Position numbers and translations under genes: made by a program. DNA of 64,000 nucleotides, taken from Bacillota bacterium (GTDB lineage: Bacteria > Bacillota > Clostridia > Lachnospirales > Lachnospiraceae). Shown one piece after another: positions 55,734-63,509 of the stretch (position 1 is the stretch's first letter; each line of letters opens with the position of its first letter). The stretch spans positions 1 to 64,000 of the forward strand of contig JAEZMV010000001.1 in assembly GCA_023414875.1 (NCBI GenBank), in the 5' to 3' direction. The notes beneath the pieces are model-generated. The model worked only from the letters and a program-made list of their open reading frames with translations, made no database searches and was not told the origin of the DNA.

Positions 55734-56606
55734 CTATCCCAGCACATTCATTAATAGAAATACTCCTAAGACCGCTCCACCCAATACAATTCTGTACCAG
55801 CCGAACAGCTTAAAGTCATTCTTTTTGATATACCCCATTAAGAACTTAATTGCAAACAAAGAAACAATAAATGCAACAGCCATACCGACGATCAGTAATA
55901 TAATCTCTTCTGAGGTATAATCTGTTCCAAACTTGATTAATTTTAAAACACTTGCTCCAAGCATTGTGGGAATAGCTAGGAAAAATGTAAATTCTGCTGC
56001 AACCTTTCTGGACAACCCAAGAAGCAGAGCTCCTACAATGGTTGCACCGGAGCGAGAGGTTCCTGGAAATATTGCTGCAATCAGTTGAAAAATACCTATC
56101 AGTAAAGCCGTCTGGTAAGTAATTTCAGAAATAACTTTAATTCTGGGATGTTTTCCTTTATTGTAATTCTCCACTACAATAAAGAGGATGCCGAACACGA
56201 CCAAAGTAATTGATACCGTTATATAATTATAAAACAGTGCATTCAACTCATCATCCCACATAATACCTACTATAGCAGCCGGAATACAGGCAACTACTAT
56301 CTTGAACCACATGATAAATATATCTTTCTTAATAACAATTCTATTTAAGAATGCCGAATTATTCTTACCAGCTTCTTTCGTAGCAATTGAAAAGGGCATA
56401 ATTTTACTCCAGAACAATAGTACTACTGCCATAATTGCACCCAATTGAATTACCACTAAGAACATTTCTTTAAATTCATCTGACATTTTTAATACCAAAA
56501 ATTCATCCACCAGTATCATATGTCCGGTGCTGCTGATAGGCAGCCACTCAGTGATACCTTCAACAATTCCAATAATTATAACTTTTAATAGCTCAATAAA
56601 GTCCAT
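55734..56606 (-). CDS. uppP: Undecaprenyl-diphosphatase
   Basis: UppP recycles undecaprenyl pyrophosphate, the carrier for cell-wall precursors. The 290-residue membrane protein has EGITEWLPISSTGH and the PGTSRSGATI motif, both active-site signatures. I chose the ATG at 56606, with GGAGG 5 nt upstream; six codons before it lack a site. The gene is also known as bacA. Confidence 0.95.
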   Translation of the reverse strand: MDFIELLKVIIIGIVEGITEWLPISSTGHMILVDEFLVLKMSDEFKEMFLVVIQLGAIMAVVLLFWSKIMPFSIATKEAGKNNSAFLNRIVIKKDIFIMWFKIVVACIPAAIVGIMWDDELNALFYNYITVSITLVVFGILFIVVENYNKGKHPRIKVISEITYQTALLIGIFQLIAAIFPGTSRSGATIVGALLLGLSRKVAAEFTFFLAIPTMLGASVLKLIKFGTDYTSEEIILLIVGMAVAFIVSLFAIKFLMGYIKKNDFKLFGWYRIVLGGAVLGVFLLMNVLG

Positions 56607-56790
56607 CTGAACCTCCGTATTCAATGACTGTTTGCCGGGTAAAATCTATATTAAGAGGAATTTCATCTTTCTCCTGATTTTTATTACTGCTAAATGAGAC
56701 AATCTTAAAACTCCGGTATGCAAATGTCAAGTGATTTGTAACATATCATGCTTCGTTATATGTAGTTTTCTTATGCAAAAGTCAGTCCAT

Positions 56791-57237
56791 TTATAAGTAT
56801 CTTTTCAAATAAATCATATCCACTAACTGTTGTCCATCTTCATACATAGGATGATCATAATTGTCTATAAAAAAGTTTTTAACAATATGAGATTTTTTAA
56901 ATCCGCATTTCTCGTAGAAACGAAGTATCGTAGGGCTATCGCCTGTTCCAACATATAGCTCGTTACCAATTTTTTTATAGTAATCAGCTATAAATGAGAT
57001 TAGATGCTGTCCATATCCCTTCCGCTGATATTCAGGAACGGTAACAATATTCTTAATTTCATAAACGCCGGATTGCTCTTGTGTAACCACACAAATTGCT
57101 TTAACACCATCCTCACACAAGGCGAACATATCACCTCGATACAAATATTTCTCAATCATACTAACCTGTTCATCTGCAATAAGCAGTAGATCCATGTACT
57201 TTGTTTTATCGTTATCAATAATTTTTACTATTTCCAT
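56791..57237 (-). CDS. GNAT family acetyltransferase
   Basis: The 148-residue protein has the acetyl-CoA loop YQRKGYGQHLI after VYEIKNIVTVPE, and C-terminal FYEKCGFKKSHIVKNFFIDNY (in part). The substrate is unknown. GAGGAG precedes the ATG. It is isolated, with a Mor-like regulator next. Confidence 0.88.
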   Translation of the reverse strand: MEIVKIIDNDKTKYMDLLLIADEQVSMIEKYLYRGDMFALCEDGVKAICVVTQEQSGVYEIKNIVTVPEYQRKGYGQHLISFIADYYKKIGNELYVGTGDSPTILRFYEKCGFKKSHIVKNFFIDNYDHPMYEDGQQLVDMIYLKRYL

Positions 57238-57324
57238 TCGAAATCTCCTCTTTCAATTTATTGGTTATCTTCACTAATTCATTATACCCTTTTCAATTTC
57301 AAATGGAGGAACACACTTTGTTGT

Positions 57325-57360
57325 AAAAAATAGATGTGCCACTATGTAAGCGGCACATCT
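57325..57360 (-). terminator. Intrinsic terminator after the Mor-like gene
   Basis: On the minus strand ATGTGCCGC and GTGGCACAT form a 9-bp stem with one G-T pair, followed by CTATTTTTT. Confidence 0.85.
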
Positions 57361-57362
57361 AC

Positions 57363-57635
57363 TTATAAAAGCTGCATACTCCGCATAATGCGTTGAATAC
57401 TTTTGGGGGTTAAAAAATATTTCTTCGACAGTTCAAAAACAGTTGTACCGTTTTTGTAATTATTGTATATTTCAAGATTTCTTTCTTTGAAATATTTTTT
57501 CGTATCTGTCTTTTCTCCCCACTTACATCTTTTTGATTTTATTTTTGGAATGTATATAACTTGCCCGTCAGCATATTCTTGGATTTCTTTAATCAATCCT
57601 TCGGGTAATATTTCCAAAGCGTGAACATAGCCCAT
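57363..57635 (-). CDS. CD3324-like Mor-type small regulator
   Basis: The 90-residue protein has an N-terminal extension with IYIPKIKSKRCKWG and a C-terminal HTH-like YNNYKNGTTVFELSKKYFLTPKSIQRIMR, typical of the Mor/CD3324-type regulators. Its target is unknown. AGGAGGGCACA precedes the ATG. Confidence 0.8.
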   Translation of the reverse strand: MGYVHALEILPEGLIKEIQEYADGQVIYIPKIKSKRCKWGEKTDTKKYFKERNLEIYNNYKNGTTVFELSKKYFLTPKSIQRIMRSMQLL

Positions 57636-57737
57636 TGTGCCCTCCTAAAAATTATTCTTCAGGATAGCAAAGGCTATTGATATTCTTTTGAGTGATATGC
57701 AATAGCCCATGCTATGCACAATTTTTCCTGCTTTTCC

Positions 57738-57857
57738 TTATAGTTCATCCCTCCCATCTAATATATTATAGCTAAGACTGGTTTTATTTTCAAGTAACAA
57801 TACATTATAAAAAGAGGTAATCATCAGATTTCTTATTTCATCACGATATTGCTTCAT
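57738..57857 (-). CDS. Short 39-codon ORF of unknown function
   Basis: The ATG at 57857 is preceded by TAGGAGGTACTT, a strong ribosome site, and the frame runs 39 codons starting MKQYRDEIRNLM to a TAA. The N-terminus resembles the first helix of small regulators, but the frame is too short for a full TetR or similar domain. Direct repeats in front could be its operator. It may be a truncated regulator or a small protein. Confidence 0.5.
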   Translation of the reverse strand: MKQYRDEIRNLMITSFYNVLLLENKTSLSYNILDGRDEL

Positions 57858-57876
57858 AAGTACCTCCTATATTATG

Positions 57877-57912
57877 ATACGAATTCGTACCTGCATAATA
57901 CGAATTTGTACC
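57877..57912. promoter_or_regulatory. Direct repeats, possible operator
   Basis: ATACGAATTCGTAC (57877-57890) and ATACGAATTTGTAC (57898-57911) are near-identical and each nearly palindromic, with 21-bp period. They lie just before the 39-codon ORF ribosome site, as an operator would. Confidence 0.6.
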
Positions 57913-58252
57913 ATAACCAAGAAAATTCTAAGATAGATTTACAGTAACTTGTCTTGTTTCTCTTTTCATAATCTCAACCTCCATGAGTTTTAAATTTATG
58001 GAGTATATTTTGTCTACCCACATAAATGCTTTTATACACAGAAAAGTCATTGACAAATGCAATAAACTATTATATTATTTGTTTATTATAACAATAAACA
58101 TTATATGCATTTGTATTATTAACTAACTATGGAAGTGTGCTGTGCTTCTTACCGATTTTTTATGTAGGTCTCATCAACGGAGAGGATGTTGGATGGTTCT
58201 TGATCTATGCTCATAGGGGCGAAGGTTCATTATTAGTGAAAGGGGTTTATCT
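57913..58252. other. Intergenic region with a possible promoter
   Basis: About 340 bp. TTGACA (58050-58055), a 17-bp spacer and TATTAT (58073-58078) form a plausible plus-strand promoter for the DUF2087 genes. No other gene is supported. Confidence 0.5.
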
Positions 58253-59005
58253 ATGAATATTAATATCGATGAATATAAGCTAGAGGAACTGAAAGCAGGC
58301 TACTACTATAAACAAGAAACAAAAACCTATCATTGTCTGCTCTGTGAAAGGGTATTTGAAGAAGGTGAAATCTTTCTCTGCGGTGACCGCTACTTTGAAG
58401 CCTCACGTGCGATAGCTAGGCACATTGAGCAGGAGCATGGCGGAATGTTTTCTCACCTATTGGTCTCAGATAGTAAGTATAATTCCCTTACGGATAAACA
58501 AGCAGAGCTTTTTAAGCTGATTCATAACGGTACCTCTGATTCTGAGATAGCGACTAAATTAGGAATTTCCACATCTACCGTCAGACATCAACGCTTCAGC
58601 TTCCGAGAGAAAGCAAAGCAAGCAAAGCTTTATCTGTCATTGTATGAACTGGCTCAGGAGGGAATAAAAGCTGATAAGGATAAGCTGGTTCCAATTCATA
58701 ATGGTGCAAGGATGGTGGATGAACGCTTTGTTATTACCGAAGAGGAGAGGGAGAAGACGCTTGCTACCGTATTCTCAAGTCTTGAACCGCTCAAGCTTAA
58801 GCTTTTTTCCTCGAAGGAAAAGAAGAAGATCATTACCCTTCAAAAGATTATGGAGCAGTTTGAAAGGGACAGACTTTACCCGGAAAAAGAAATAAACAAG
58901 AAGTTAAAAGACATCTATGAGGACTACCCTACCCTACGCAGATACCTGATTGAGTACGGCTTTATGGCTCGCTCCAAGGACTGCAGGGAATATTGGGTGG
59001 TATAG
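58253..59005 (+). CDS. LuxR-type HTH and DUF2087 protein
   Basis: The 250-residue protein has an N-terminal Cys-rich part (CLLCERVFEEGEIFLCG, about 28-44, possible zinc site), a LuxR-like HTH around LFKLIHNGTSDSEIATKLGISTSTVRHQRF (in part, about 85-115), and a C-terminal DUF2087 domain (about 200-250, LYPEKEINKKLKDIYEDYPTLRRYLIEYGFM, in part). It is likely a DNA-binding regulator; ligand and targets are unknown. A second DUF2087 gene follows. Confidence 0.85.
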   Translation: MNINIDEYKLEELKAGYYYKQETKTYHCLLCERVFEEGEIFLCGDRYFEASRAIARHIEQEHGGMFSHLLVSDSKYNSLTDKQAELFKLIHNGTSDSEIATKLGISTSTVRHQRFSFREKAKQAKLYLSLYELAQEGIKADKDKLVPIHNGARMVDERFVITEEEREKTLATVFSSLEPLKLKLFSSKEKKKIITLQKIMEQFERDRLYPEKEINKKLKDIYEDYPTLRRYLIEYGFMARSKDCREYWVV

Positions 59006-59091
59006 AAGTAACGAAAAAGATTAACAGGTGCCAAAAACCAAGGATCCCTGCATGATCCCATATCGCGAGGTTGCACCGGAAGGAAAATAAT

Positions 59092-59403
59092 ATGCCTAAA
59101 ATCATATCAGAAGAATTATTATCAGAAATCAAAAAATTCATGGATGGAGAAGGCCGTATCACACTGTTCCCTGCCAAAAAGAGAAACAAGATACTCTGCC
59201 TGTTCTATCTGGCAGGTAAGTTCGAATCAGATATCATCTATACCGAAAAGCAGGTAAATGAAGTTATTGATACTTACCATACCTTTCGGGATAAATGGTT
59301 ATTACGTAGGGAATTGATTAATCATGGACTATTGGAACGTCTGACGGACGGTTCCCAGTACTGGCTGGCCAAGCCTTTACCAACACCGGAGGAGTTATTG
59401 TAG
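59092..59403 (+). CDS. DUF2087 protein
   Basis: The 103-residue protein is mostly a DUF2087 domain (RITLFPAKKRNKILCLFYLAGKF, YTEKQVNEVIDTYHTFRDKWLLRRELINHGLLER, in part), the same as the C-terminus of the preceding gene. I chose the ATG at 59092 after GGAAGGAAAATA; the frame extends 7 codons upstream. It may act with the neighbouring LuxR-DUF2087 protein. Confidence 0.85.
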   Translation: MPKIISEELLSEIKKFMDGEGRITLFPAKKRNKILCLFYLAGKFESDIIYTEKQVNEVIDTYHTFRDKWLLRRELINHGLLERLTDGSQYWLAKPLPTPEELL

Positions 59404-59411
59404 AGTTCTTA

Positions 59412-60314
59412 CTAATTACTTAGTACAGCCTCTATCGCAATCAATTCATCCTGAGTAAATTTGGTTTGATAAGCATTTTCAGTATAAATCTTTTTCTTAC
59501 TGTAAAAAATGTTAACAAGCTTACCGTCTTCTCTTATACCATTAGCATTTTGTGTCTTTGCCATGTAACATTCTTGTCCAGCTTCTTGCCCAAAAAACTC
59601 AAACGGAATGTCATCTGTATTACCAATAATTATGTCCGTACAACAATCATATGCATCTTGAATAATGGATTTGGGAACTTTATGATATGTGTGTGATACA
59701 TAAACTTCATCATATTCATCTGCTCTTTCAAGTAAATTGAGTAGGGAAGTTTGATATTCCTCAATACTTGTACTTTCATCCAAAAACACCATAGTAAAAG
59801 GATTACATGCATCCCCGGTAATAAGAATTCTTTTTTCCTTTATTAAAAAGGATAATGATCCCTTAGTATGTCCGGGTGTTATAATGGATTCAACAGTTAT
59901 TTCTCCAAGCTCAAACATATCTTTATCTTCTATGGTTAGAAATTCAATTTGTCTGACAGGGATATAATCATTTTCTTGAACACAACCATTTTTATAAGTA
60001 CTTTCAATATAGGATTTTCTTCTTTTTACATCTCTATCTAAATTATTAAGCAGAGAAAAATCCTTTGCGTTTATGTAAACAGATTCATATAAAAAGCTTC
60101 CTCCAATATGATCTAAATGTACGTGAGTATGAAGTACAATATATGGTAAAGATGTTAAGCTATCTACATATTTTCGAATGTTACCAACACCTAGACCAGT
60201 ATCAATTAAGACAGCTCTTTCTGTTCCTTCAATTAAGTACATTAGCTCATCAAATACAACTCCTTTTATACATGTTATATTGTTATCAATTTTATAAGAT
60301 TCAAAAAAATTCAT
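59412..60314 (-). CDS. Metallo-beta-lactamase-fold hydrolase
   Basis: The 300-residue protein has the metal motif HTHVHLDHIGG (about 63-73), TPGHTKGSLSFL and a C-terminal region with VYVSHTYH. It belongs to the MBL superfamily, but the substrate is not evident. It is divergent from an HxlR-type regulator that likely controls it, as such regulators often govern an adjacent gene. AAAGGATAGTATA precedes the ATG. Confidence 0.88.
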   Translation of the reverse strand: MNFFESYKIDNNITCIKGVVFDELMYLIEGTERAVLIDTGLGVGNIRKYVDSLTSLPYIVLHTHVHLDHIGGSFLYESVYINAKDFSLLNNLDRDVKRRKSYIESTYKNGCVQENDYIPVRQIEFLTIEDKDMFELGEITVESIITPGHTKGSLSFLIKEKRILITGDACNPFTMVFLDESTSIEEYQTSLLNLLERADEYDEVYVSHTYHKVPKSIIQDAYDCCTDIIIGNTDDIPFEFFGQEAGQECYMAKTQNANGIREDGKLVNIFYSKKKIYTENAYQTKFTQDELIAIEAVLSN

Positions 60315-60393
60315 ATTATACTATCCTTTCGCATACTCTATTTACTTTTTATAGTAAATGTAATATATATAGTATAACTAACATTCTGAAATG

Positions 60394-60426
60394 GTAAAGT
60401 ATGCACTTTTTTGTTAGATACTTTAC
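60394..60426. promoter_or_regulatory. Inverted repeat, likely HxlR operator
   Basis: GTAAAGTAT (60394-60402) and ATACTTTAC (60418-60426) form a perfect 9-bp inverted repeat with a 15-bp spacer between the MBL gene and hxlR-type gene. The right half-site ends 4 bp before the regulator's ribosome site. Confidence 0.65.
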
Positions 60427-60444
60427 AAAAGGAGAGTAATAAGA

Positions 60445-60774
60445 ATGATATCAAACTTAAATGATGATAATAATATTTGCCCAATAGACTATACATTAAA
60501 TGCTATTGGTGGTAAGTGGAAGCTACTTATTTTATATACATTAATGATAGGCGAGGTAGTTAGGTATGGAGAAATCAAGAAAAGCATCACCGGTATAACG
60601 CATAAAATGCTGAGTAATCAATTAAAAGACCTTGAAAGCTACAACTTGATACACCGCAATGTATATCACCAAATCCCCCCAAAGGTTGAATACTCTCTAA
60701 CAGAAAAGGGGTTATCATTACTTCCTATACTAGAATTAATGTATAAATGGGGTGAGGAGAATATAAATAACTAA
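60445..60774 (+). CDS. HxlR-family transcriptional regulator
   Basis: The 109-residue protein has the HxlR winged-helix layout: CPIDYTLNAIGGKWKLLILYTL, the recognition region GITHKMLSNQLKDLE and the wing NVYHQIPPKVEYSLTEKG. Cys16 near the start is the usual redox-active position in some members. It is divergent from the MBL gene and preceded by an inverted repeat, suggesting regulation of both. GGAGAG precedes the ATG. Confidence 0.92.
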   Translation: MISNLNDDNNICPIDYTLNAIGGKWKLLILYTLMIGEVVRYGEIKKSITGITHKMLSNQLKDLESYNLIHRNVYHQIPPKVEYSLTEKGLSLLPILELMYKWGEENINN

Positions 60775-61028
60775 ATTTAGTGTAAATATCTTATGAAGAA
60801 ACCGCATCTCCAAAATGCAACGCAAAATTGTAACACCTTTCCCAACCGGCAGCTCCGTTGCAAAAAATAAGGTTCAAAGCCATAATGCACTTCAAACCGT
60901 TTAAATGAATAGCCTGGGATATATTATCAGAACCTTTATCACCCTGTTAATCATCCTTAACCTAAATTTTGTCTACTGTTTCTTGAACTCCCTCTTAAGG
61001 CTCTCGGTGAAGTTAAGAAAGCAAACAA
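60775..61028. other. Intergenic region, no gene seen
   Basis: About 250 bp. It contains weak coding-like stretches without starts, possibly decayed sequence. I cannot support a gene. Confidence 0.4.
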
Positions 61029-61054
61029 ACCGCTCTCCAAAGTCAGAGAGCGGT
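61021..61054 (-). terminator. Intrinsic terminator after cotJC
   Basis: On the minus strand ACCGCTCTC and GAGAGCGGT form a perfect 9-bp stem around an 8-nt loop, followed by TTGTTTGC. It lies 30 bp after the cotJC stop. Confidence 0.8.
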
Positions 61055-61083
61055 CTTGAATATATCAGATATTCCAATATTTA

Positions 61084-61692
61084 TTATTTGCATAAATCAG
61101 CCGGAAAAGCCGGATTAATCGCATAGAAATTCCTAGCATCCAGTTCATCCTGGATCATTCTTAAGGCTTCTCCGAATCTCTGGAAATGAACAATTTCTCT
61201 TTCCCTTAAAAACTTAATCGGGTCGCATACATCATGATCATGAACCAGTCTAAGAATATTGTCATAGGTTGTTCTTGCCTTTTGTTCTGCTGCCATATCC
61301 TCAACTAAATCAGTAATCGGATCTCCCTTGCTCTGGAAGAAGGTTGAGGTAAATGCAATACCGCCTGCTGATTGCGGCCATAATCCCAGCGTATGATCAA
61401 CATAATATTTCTCAAAACCGCCTTCTACTATCTGCTCCGGAGTTAAGTTTCTTGTAAGCTGATGAACAATTGCACTAACCATCTCCATGTGTGCCAATTC
61501 TTCGGTGCCGATATCAGTTAATAAACCTGCTACCTTTCTGTTCGGCATGGTATAACGCTGAGACAGATAACGCATGGAAGCGGCAAGCTCACCATCCGGT
61601 CCACCGAATTGGCTCATGATTACCTGTGCAAGTCTGGGGTTACATTGGTCTATTTTTACAGGGTGTTGTAATCTCTTCTCGTAAGTCCACAT
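61084..61692 (-). CDS. cotJC: Spore coat protein CotJC (manganese catalase family)
   Basis: CotJC is a coat protein of the Mn-catalase fold. The 202-residue protein has MSQFGGPDGELAASMRYLSQRYTM near residue 27 (in part), LLTDIGTEELAHMEMVSAIVHQL (in part, with the E/H metal ligands) and C-terminal FLREREIVHFQRFGEAL. Made in the mother cell during sporulation. It is the last gene of cotJABC. Confidence 0.95.
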   Translation of the reverse strand: MWTYEKRLQHPVKIDQCNPRLAQVIMSQFGGPDGELAASMRYLSQRYTMPNRKVAGLLTDIGTEELAHMEMVSAIVHQLTRNLTPEQIVEGGFEKYYVDHTLGLWPQSAGGIAFTSTFFQSKGDPITDLVEDMAAEQKARTTYDNILRLVHDHDVCDPIKFLREREIVHFQRFGEALRMIQDELDARNFYAINPAFPADLCK

Positions 61693-61695
61693 ATA

Positions 61696-61953
61696 CTAGC
61701 ACCTTCCTTCCCAAGGCCATGGATCTTCTGTCCAAGCCCACCTATCATCGTTCTCTACACGATATGCCTCAATCGGTCCATAGCATTTGGTGTATTCATG
61801 CATAGCTTCATTTCTTACCTTGGATATTCTATCCCAGTATTCTAAAGCTGCTCTGTCTGTTGGATGTGTATCCAGAAATAATCTAAGCTCATCCATGACA
61901 AAGCTTGTTGCTGTTATACAAGCAAATAATTTTTCTCTGTTACTACCATCCAT
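61696..61953 (-). CDS. cotJB: Spore coat protein CotJB
   Basis: The 85-residue protein is the middle coat gene of the cotJ operon, with ATSFVMDELRLFLDTHPTDRAALEYWDRI (in part) and a C-terminal WAWTEDPWPWEG, typical of CotJB. It overlaps the end of cotJA by one base at 61953 and lies 3 bp before cotJC. Confidence 0.93.
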   Translation of the reverse strand: MDGSNREKLFACITATSFVMDELRLFLDTHPTDRAALEYWDRISKVRNEAMHEYTKCYGPIEAYRVENDDRWAWTEDPWPWEGRC

Positions 61954-62222
61954 TATTTACAACTCCTTCCATGCCACTCTAAGTCCAATTCTTTAAATAA
62001 AGTTCCTCTAGCGAGGGCAACGAACTCATTCTCATAAAGATTTCTGAAGCATTGCCAAGGAACATAGCACATAGCTAGTGGAAAACGATCAAAGTCTCCA
62101 TTATACTTATCTTTTTCGCATACTTCTTCCGGAGCACACCCTCCGCAAGTGTCACTACAAACAGGATCACTGGGCCTATATGGTCTGTTTCCCATATTGC
62201 CGCGATACATCCGTCTATCCAT
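61953..62222 (-). CDS. cotJA: Spore coat-associated protein CotJA
   Basis: The 89-residue protein has several Cys in CSDTCGGCAPEEVC and FPLAMCYVPWQCFRNLYE, a CotJA-like segment. I chose the ATG at 62222, with AAGGAG 8 nt upstream; the longer frame has 32 extra codons without a site. It leads the cotJABC operon. Expression is expected in the mother cell under SigE/SigK, not visible directly. Confidence 0.88.
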   Translation of the reverse strand: MDRRMYRGNMGNRPYRPSDPVCSDTCGGCAPEEVCEKDKYNGDFDRFPLAMCYVPWQCFRNLYENEFVALARGTLFKELDLEWHGRSCK

Positions 62223-62566
62223 AAATAATTCTCCTTTCTTAAAGGGATTAGATTTTAGTATCCCTTTTTTGATTTTGAGGATAAATCCCTTTGGGTTCTT
62301 GAAGGCCGAATCTCCCACGATGATTTTCCGTCAAATCAATAAATAATAGAACGAGTAAGCATAGAATATCGTTACTGTTGTTCTATATATATTATGAAAT
62401 AAGTACAAAACAGTGCCTGTTTACCGGAGCTTTCAAGGTTATGCCGGAATAATTTTTACATTCCTGTTGAAAGAACGGATTTCTGCTTTCCAAGTGATTG
62501 ACAATAAAAGTATTATAATATAATATTTATCTATAACTAGCTGTGCTAACAAAGGGAGAGTGTCTC
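62223..62566. other. Divergent promoter region with a stem-loop
   Basis: About 340 bp between cotJA and the lipid kinase. AAAGGGAT and ATCCCTTT (62241-62267) form an 8-bp hairpin just before the cotJA ribosome site. TTGACA at 62498-62503 with AT-rich TATAAT-like sequence ending at 62524 fits a plus-strand promoter. Confidence 0.5.
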
Positions 62567-63493
62567 ATGTATCATTTTATTATTAACCCGAAATCAAGTT
62601 CTGGCAGAGGTATCAGGTATTGGTGGATTGTAAAAGATGAATTAGATAAGCAGCATGTTTCCTACTCGGCAGTGTTTACAAAACATACGGGACATGCCAC
62701 AGAGCTTGTTAGAAAAATTTGCCGCAAGAATATAGGAATTAAGAATATCGTTGTCTTAGGCGGAGACGGTACAATAAATGAAGTTATTAATGGCATTAAA
62801 GATTATAATAAGGTGCTTTTAGGCTACATACCTTCCGGCTCCAGCAACGACCTAGCTAGAAGTCTTAACATTCCTAAGGACCCGGTAAAAGCACTGGAAA
62901 ATATATTGAAACCAAAAAAATTCAAATATCTGGATCATGGTGTCATACAATTTATTGATTCTGATACAGCACCTAGAAGGTTCTCCTGTTCAAGTGGTAT
63001 TGGTTACGATGCCAATGTATGCAAGGAGGTTCAAGCCTCGGCCCTGAAGAAACGGTTAAATCGTTTTGGTGCAGGTAAGTTCGTGTATATTGCTATCGCA
63101 ATCAAACAGCTACTTACAACTAAGCAAATGAATGCAACTGTTATTGTGGATGGCGGAAAAAAAGACACCTATCAGAAAGTTCTGCTGGTGTCCAGTATGA
63201 TTCATAAATATGAGGGCGGTGGCCTTTTGATGGCTCCAAATGCCGATCCCACCGATGGAAAACTTAGCGTATGTCTTGTTCATGGCTTAAGTACAGCTAA
63301 GGTTTTATTTTTGCTTCCAACCATCTTTACCGGAAAACATATCAAATTTAAAGGTGTTGAATCCTTTCACTGTTCCGAAATAGAGATTATTACAGATAGA
63401 GGAGCCGCAGTGCATACCGACGGGGAAGTACCTGACACATGCTCGCATATTAAGGTTAGTTGTATTGCGGAAAAAATACGAATGATATTATAA
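62567..63493 (+). CDS. YegS/DAGK-family lipid kinase
   Basis: The 308-residue protein is of the diacylglycerol kinase catalytic family: INPKSSSGRG at the start, VVLGGDGTINEVINGI (nucleotide-binding GGDGT), PSGSSNDLARSLNI and a C-terminal GGGLLMAPNADPTDGKLSV. It phosphorylates a lipid such as diacylglycerol or a sphingoid base. I chose the ATG at 62567 with GGGAGAG upstream. Confidence 0.92.
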   Translation: MYHFIINPKSSSGRGIRYWWIVKDELDKQHVSYSAVFTKHTGHATELVRKICRKNIGIKNIVVLGGDGTINEVINGIKDYNKVLLGYIPSGSSNDLARSLNIPKDPVKALENILKPKKFKYLDHGVIQFIDSDTAPRRFSCSSGIGYDANVCKEVQASALKKRLNRFGAGKFVYIAIAIKQLLTTKQMNATVIVDGGKKDTYQKVLLVSSMIHKYEGGGLLMAPNADPTDGKLSVCLVHGLSTAKVLFLLPTIFTGKHIKFKGVESFHCSEIEIITDRGAAVHTDGEVPDTCSHIKVSCIAEKIRMIL

Positions 63494-63509
63494 GAAAGTA
63501 GGCAATCCT

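Noticed and set aside
58138..58255. Plus-strand open stretch reading FLPIFYVGLINGEDVGWFLIYA-like (in part)
   Set aside because: It has no start with a ribosome site and no recognisable family; it may be a remnant but I cannot support it.
60800..60900. Minus-strand stretch reading CNGAAGWERCYNFAL
   Set aside because: It is short and interrupted, with no start; possible decayed gene but unsupported.
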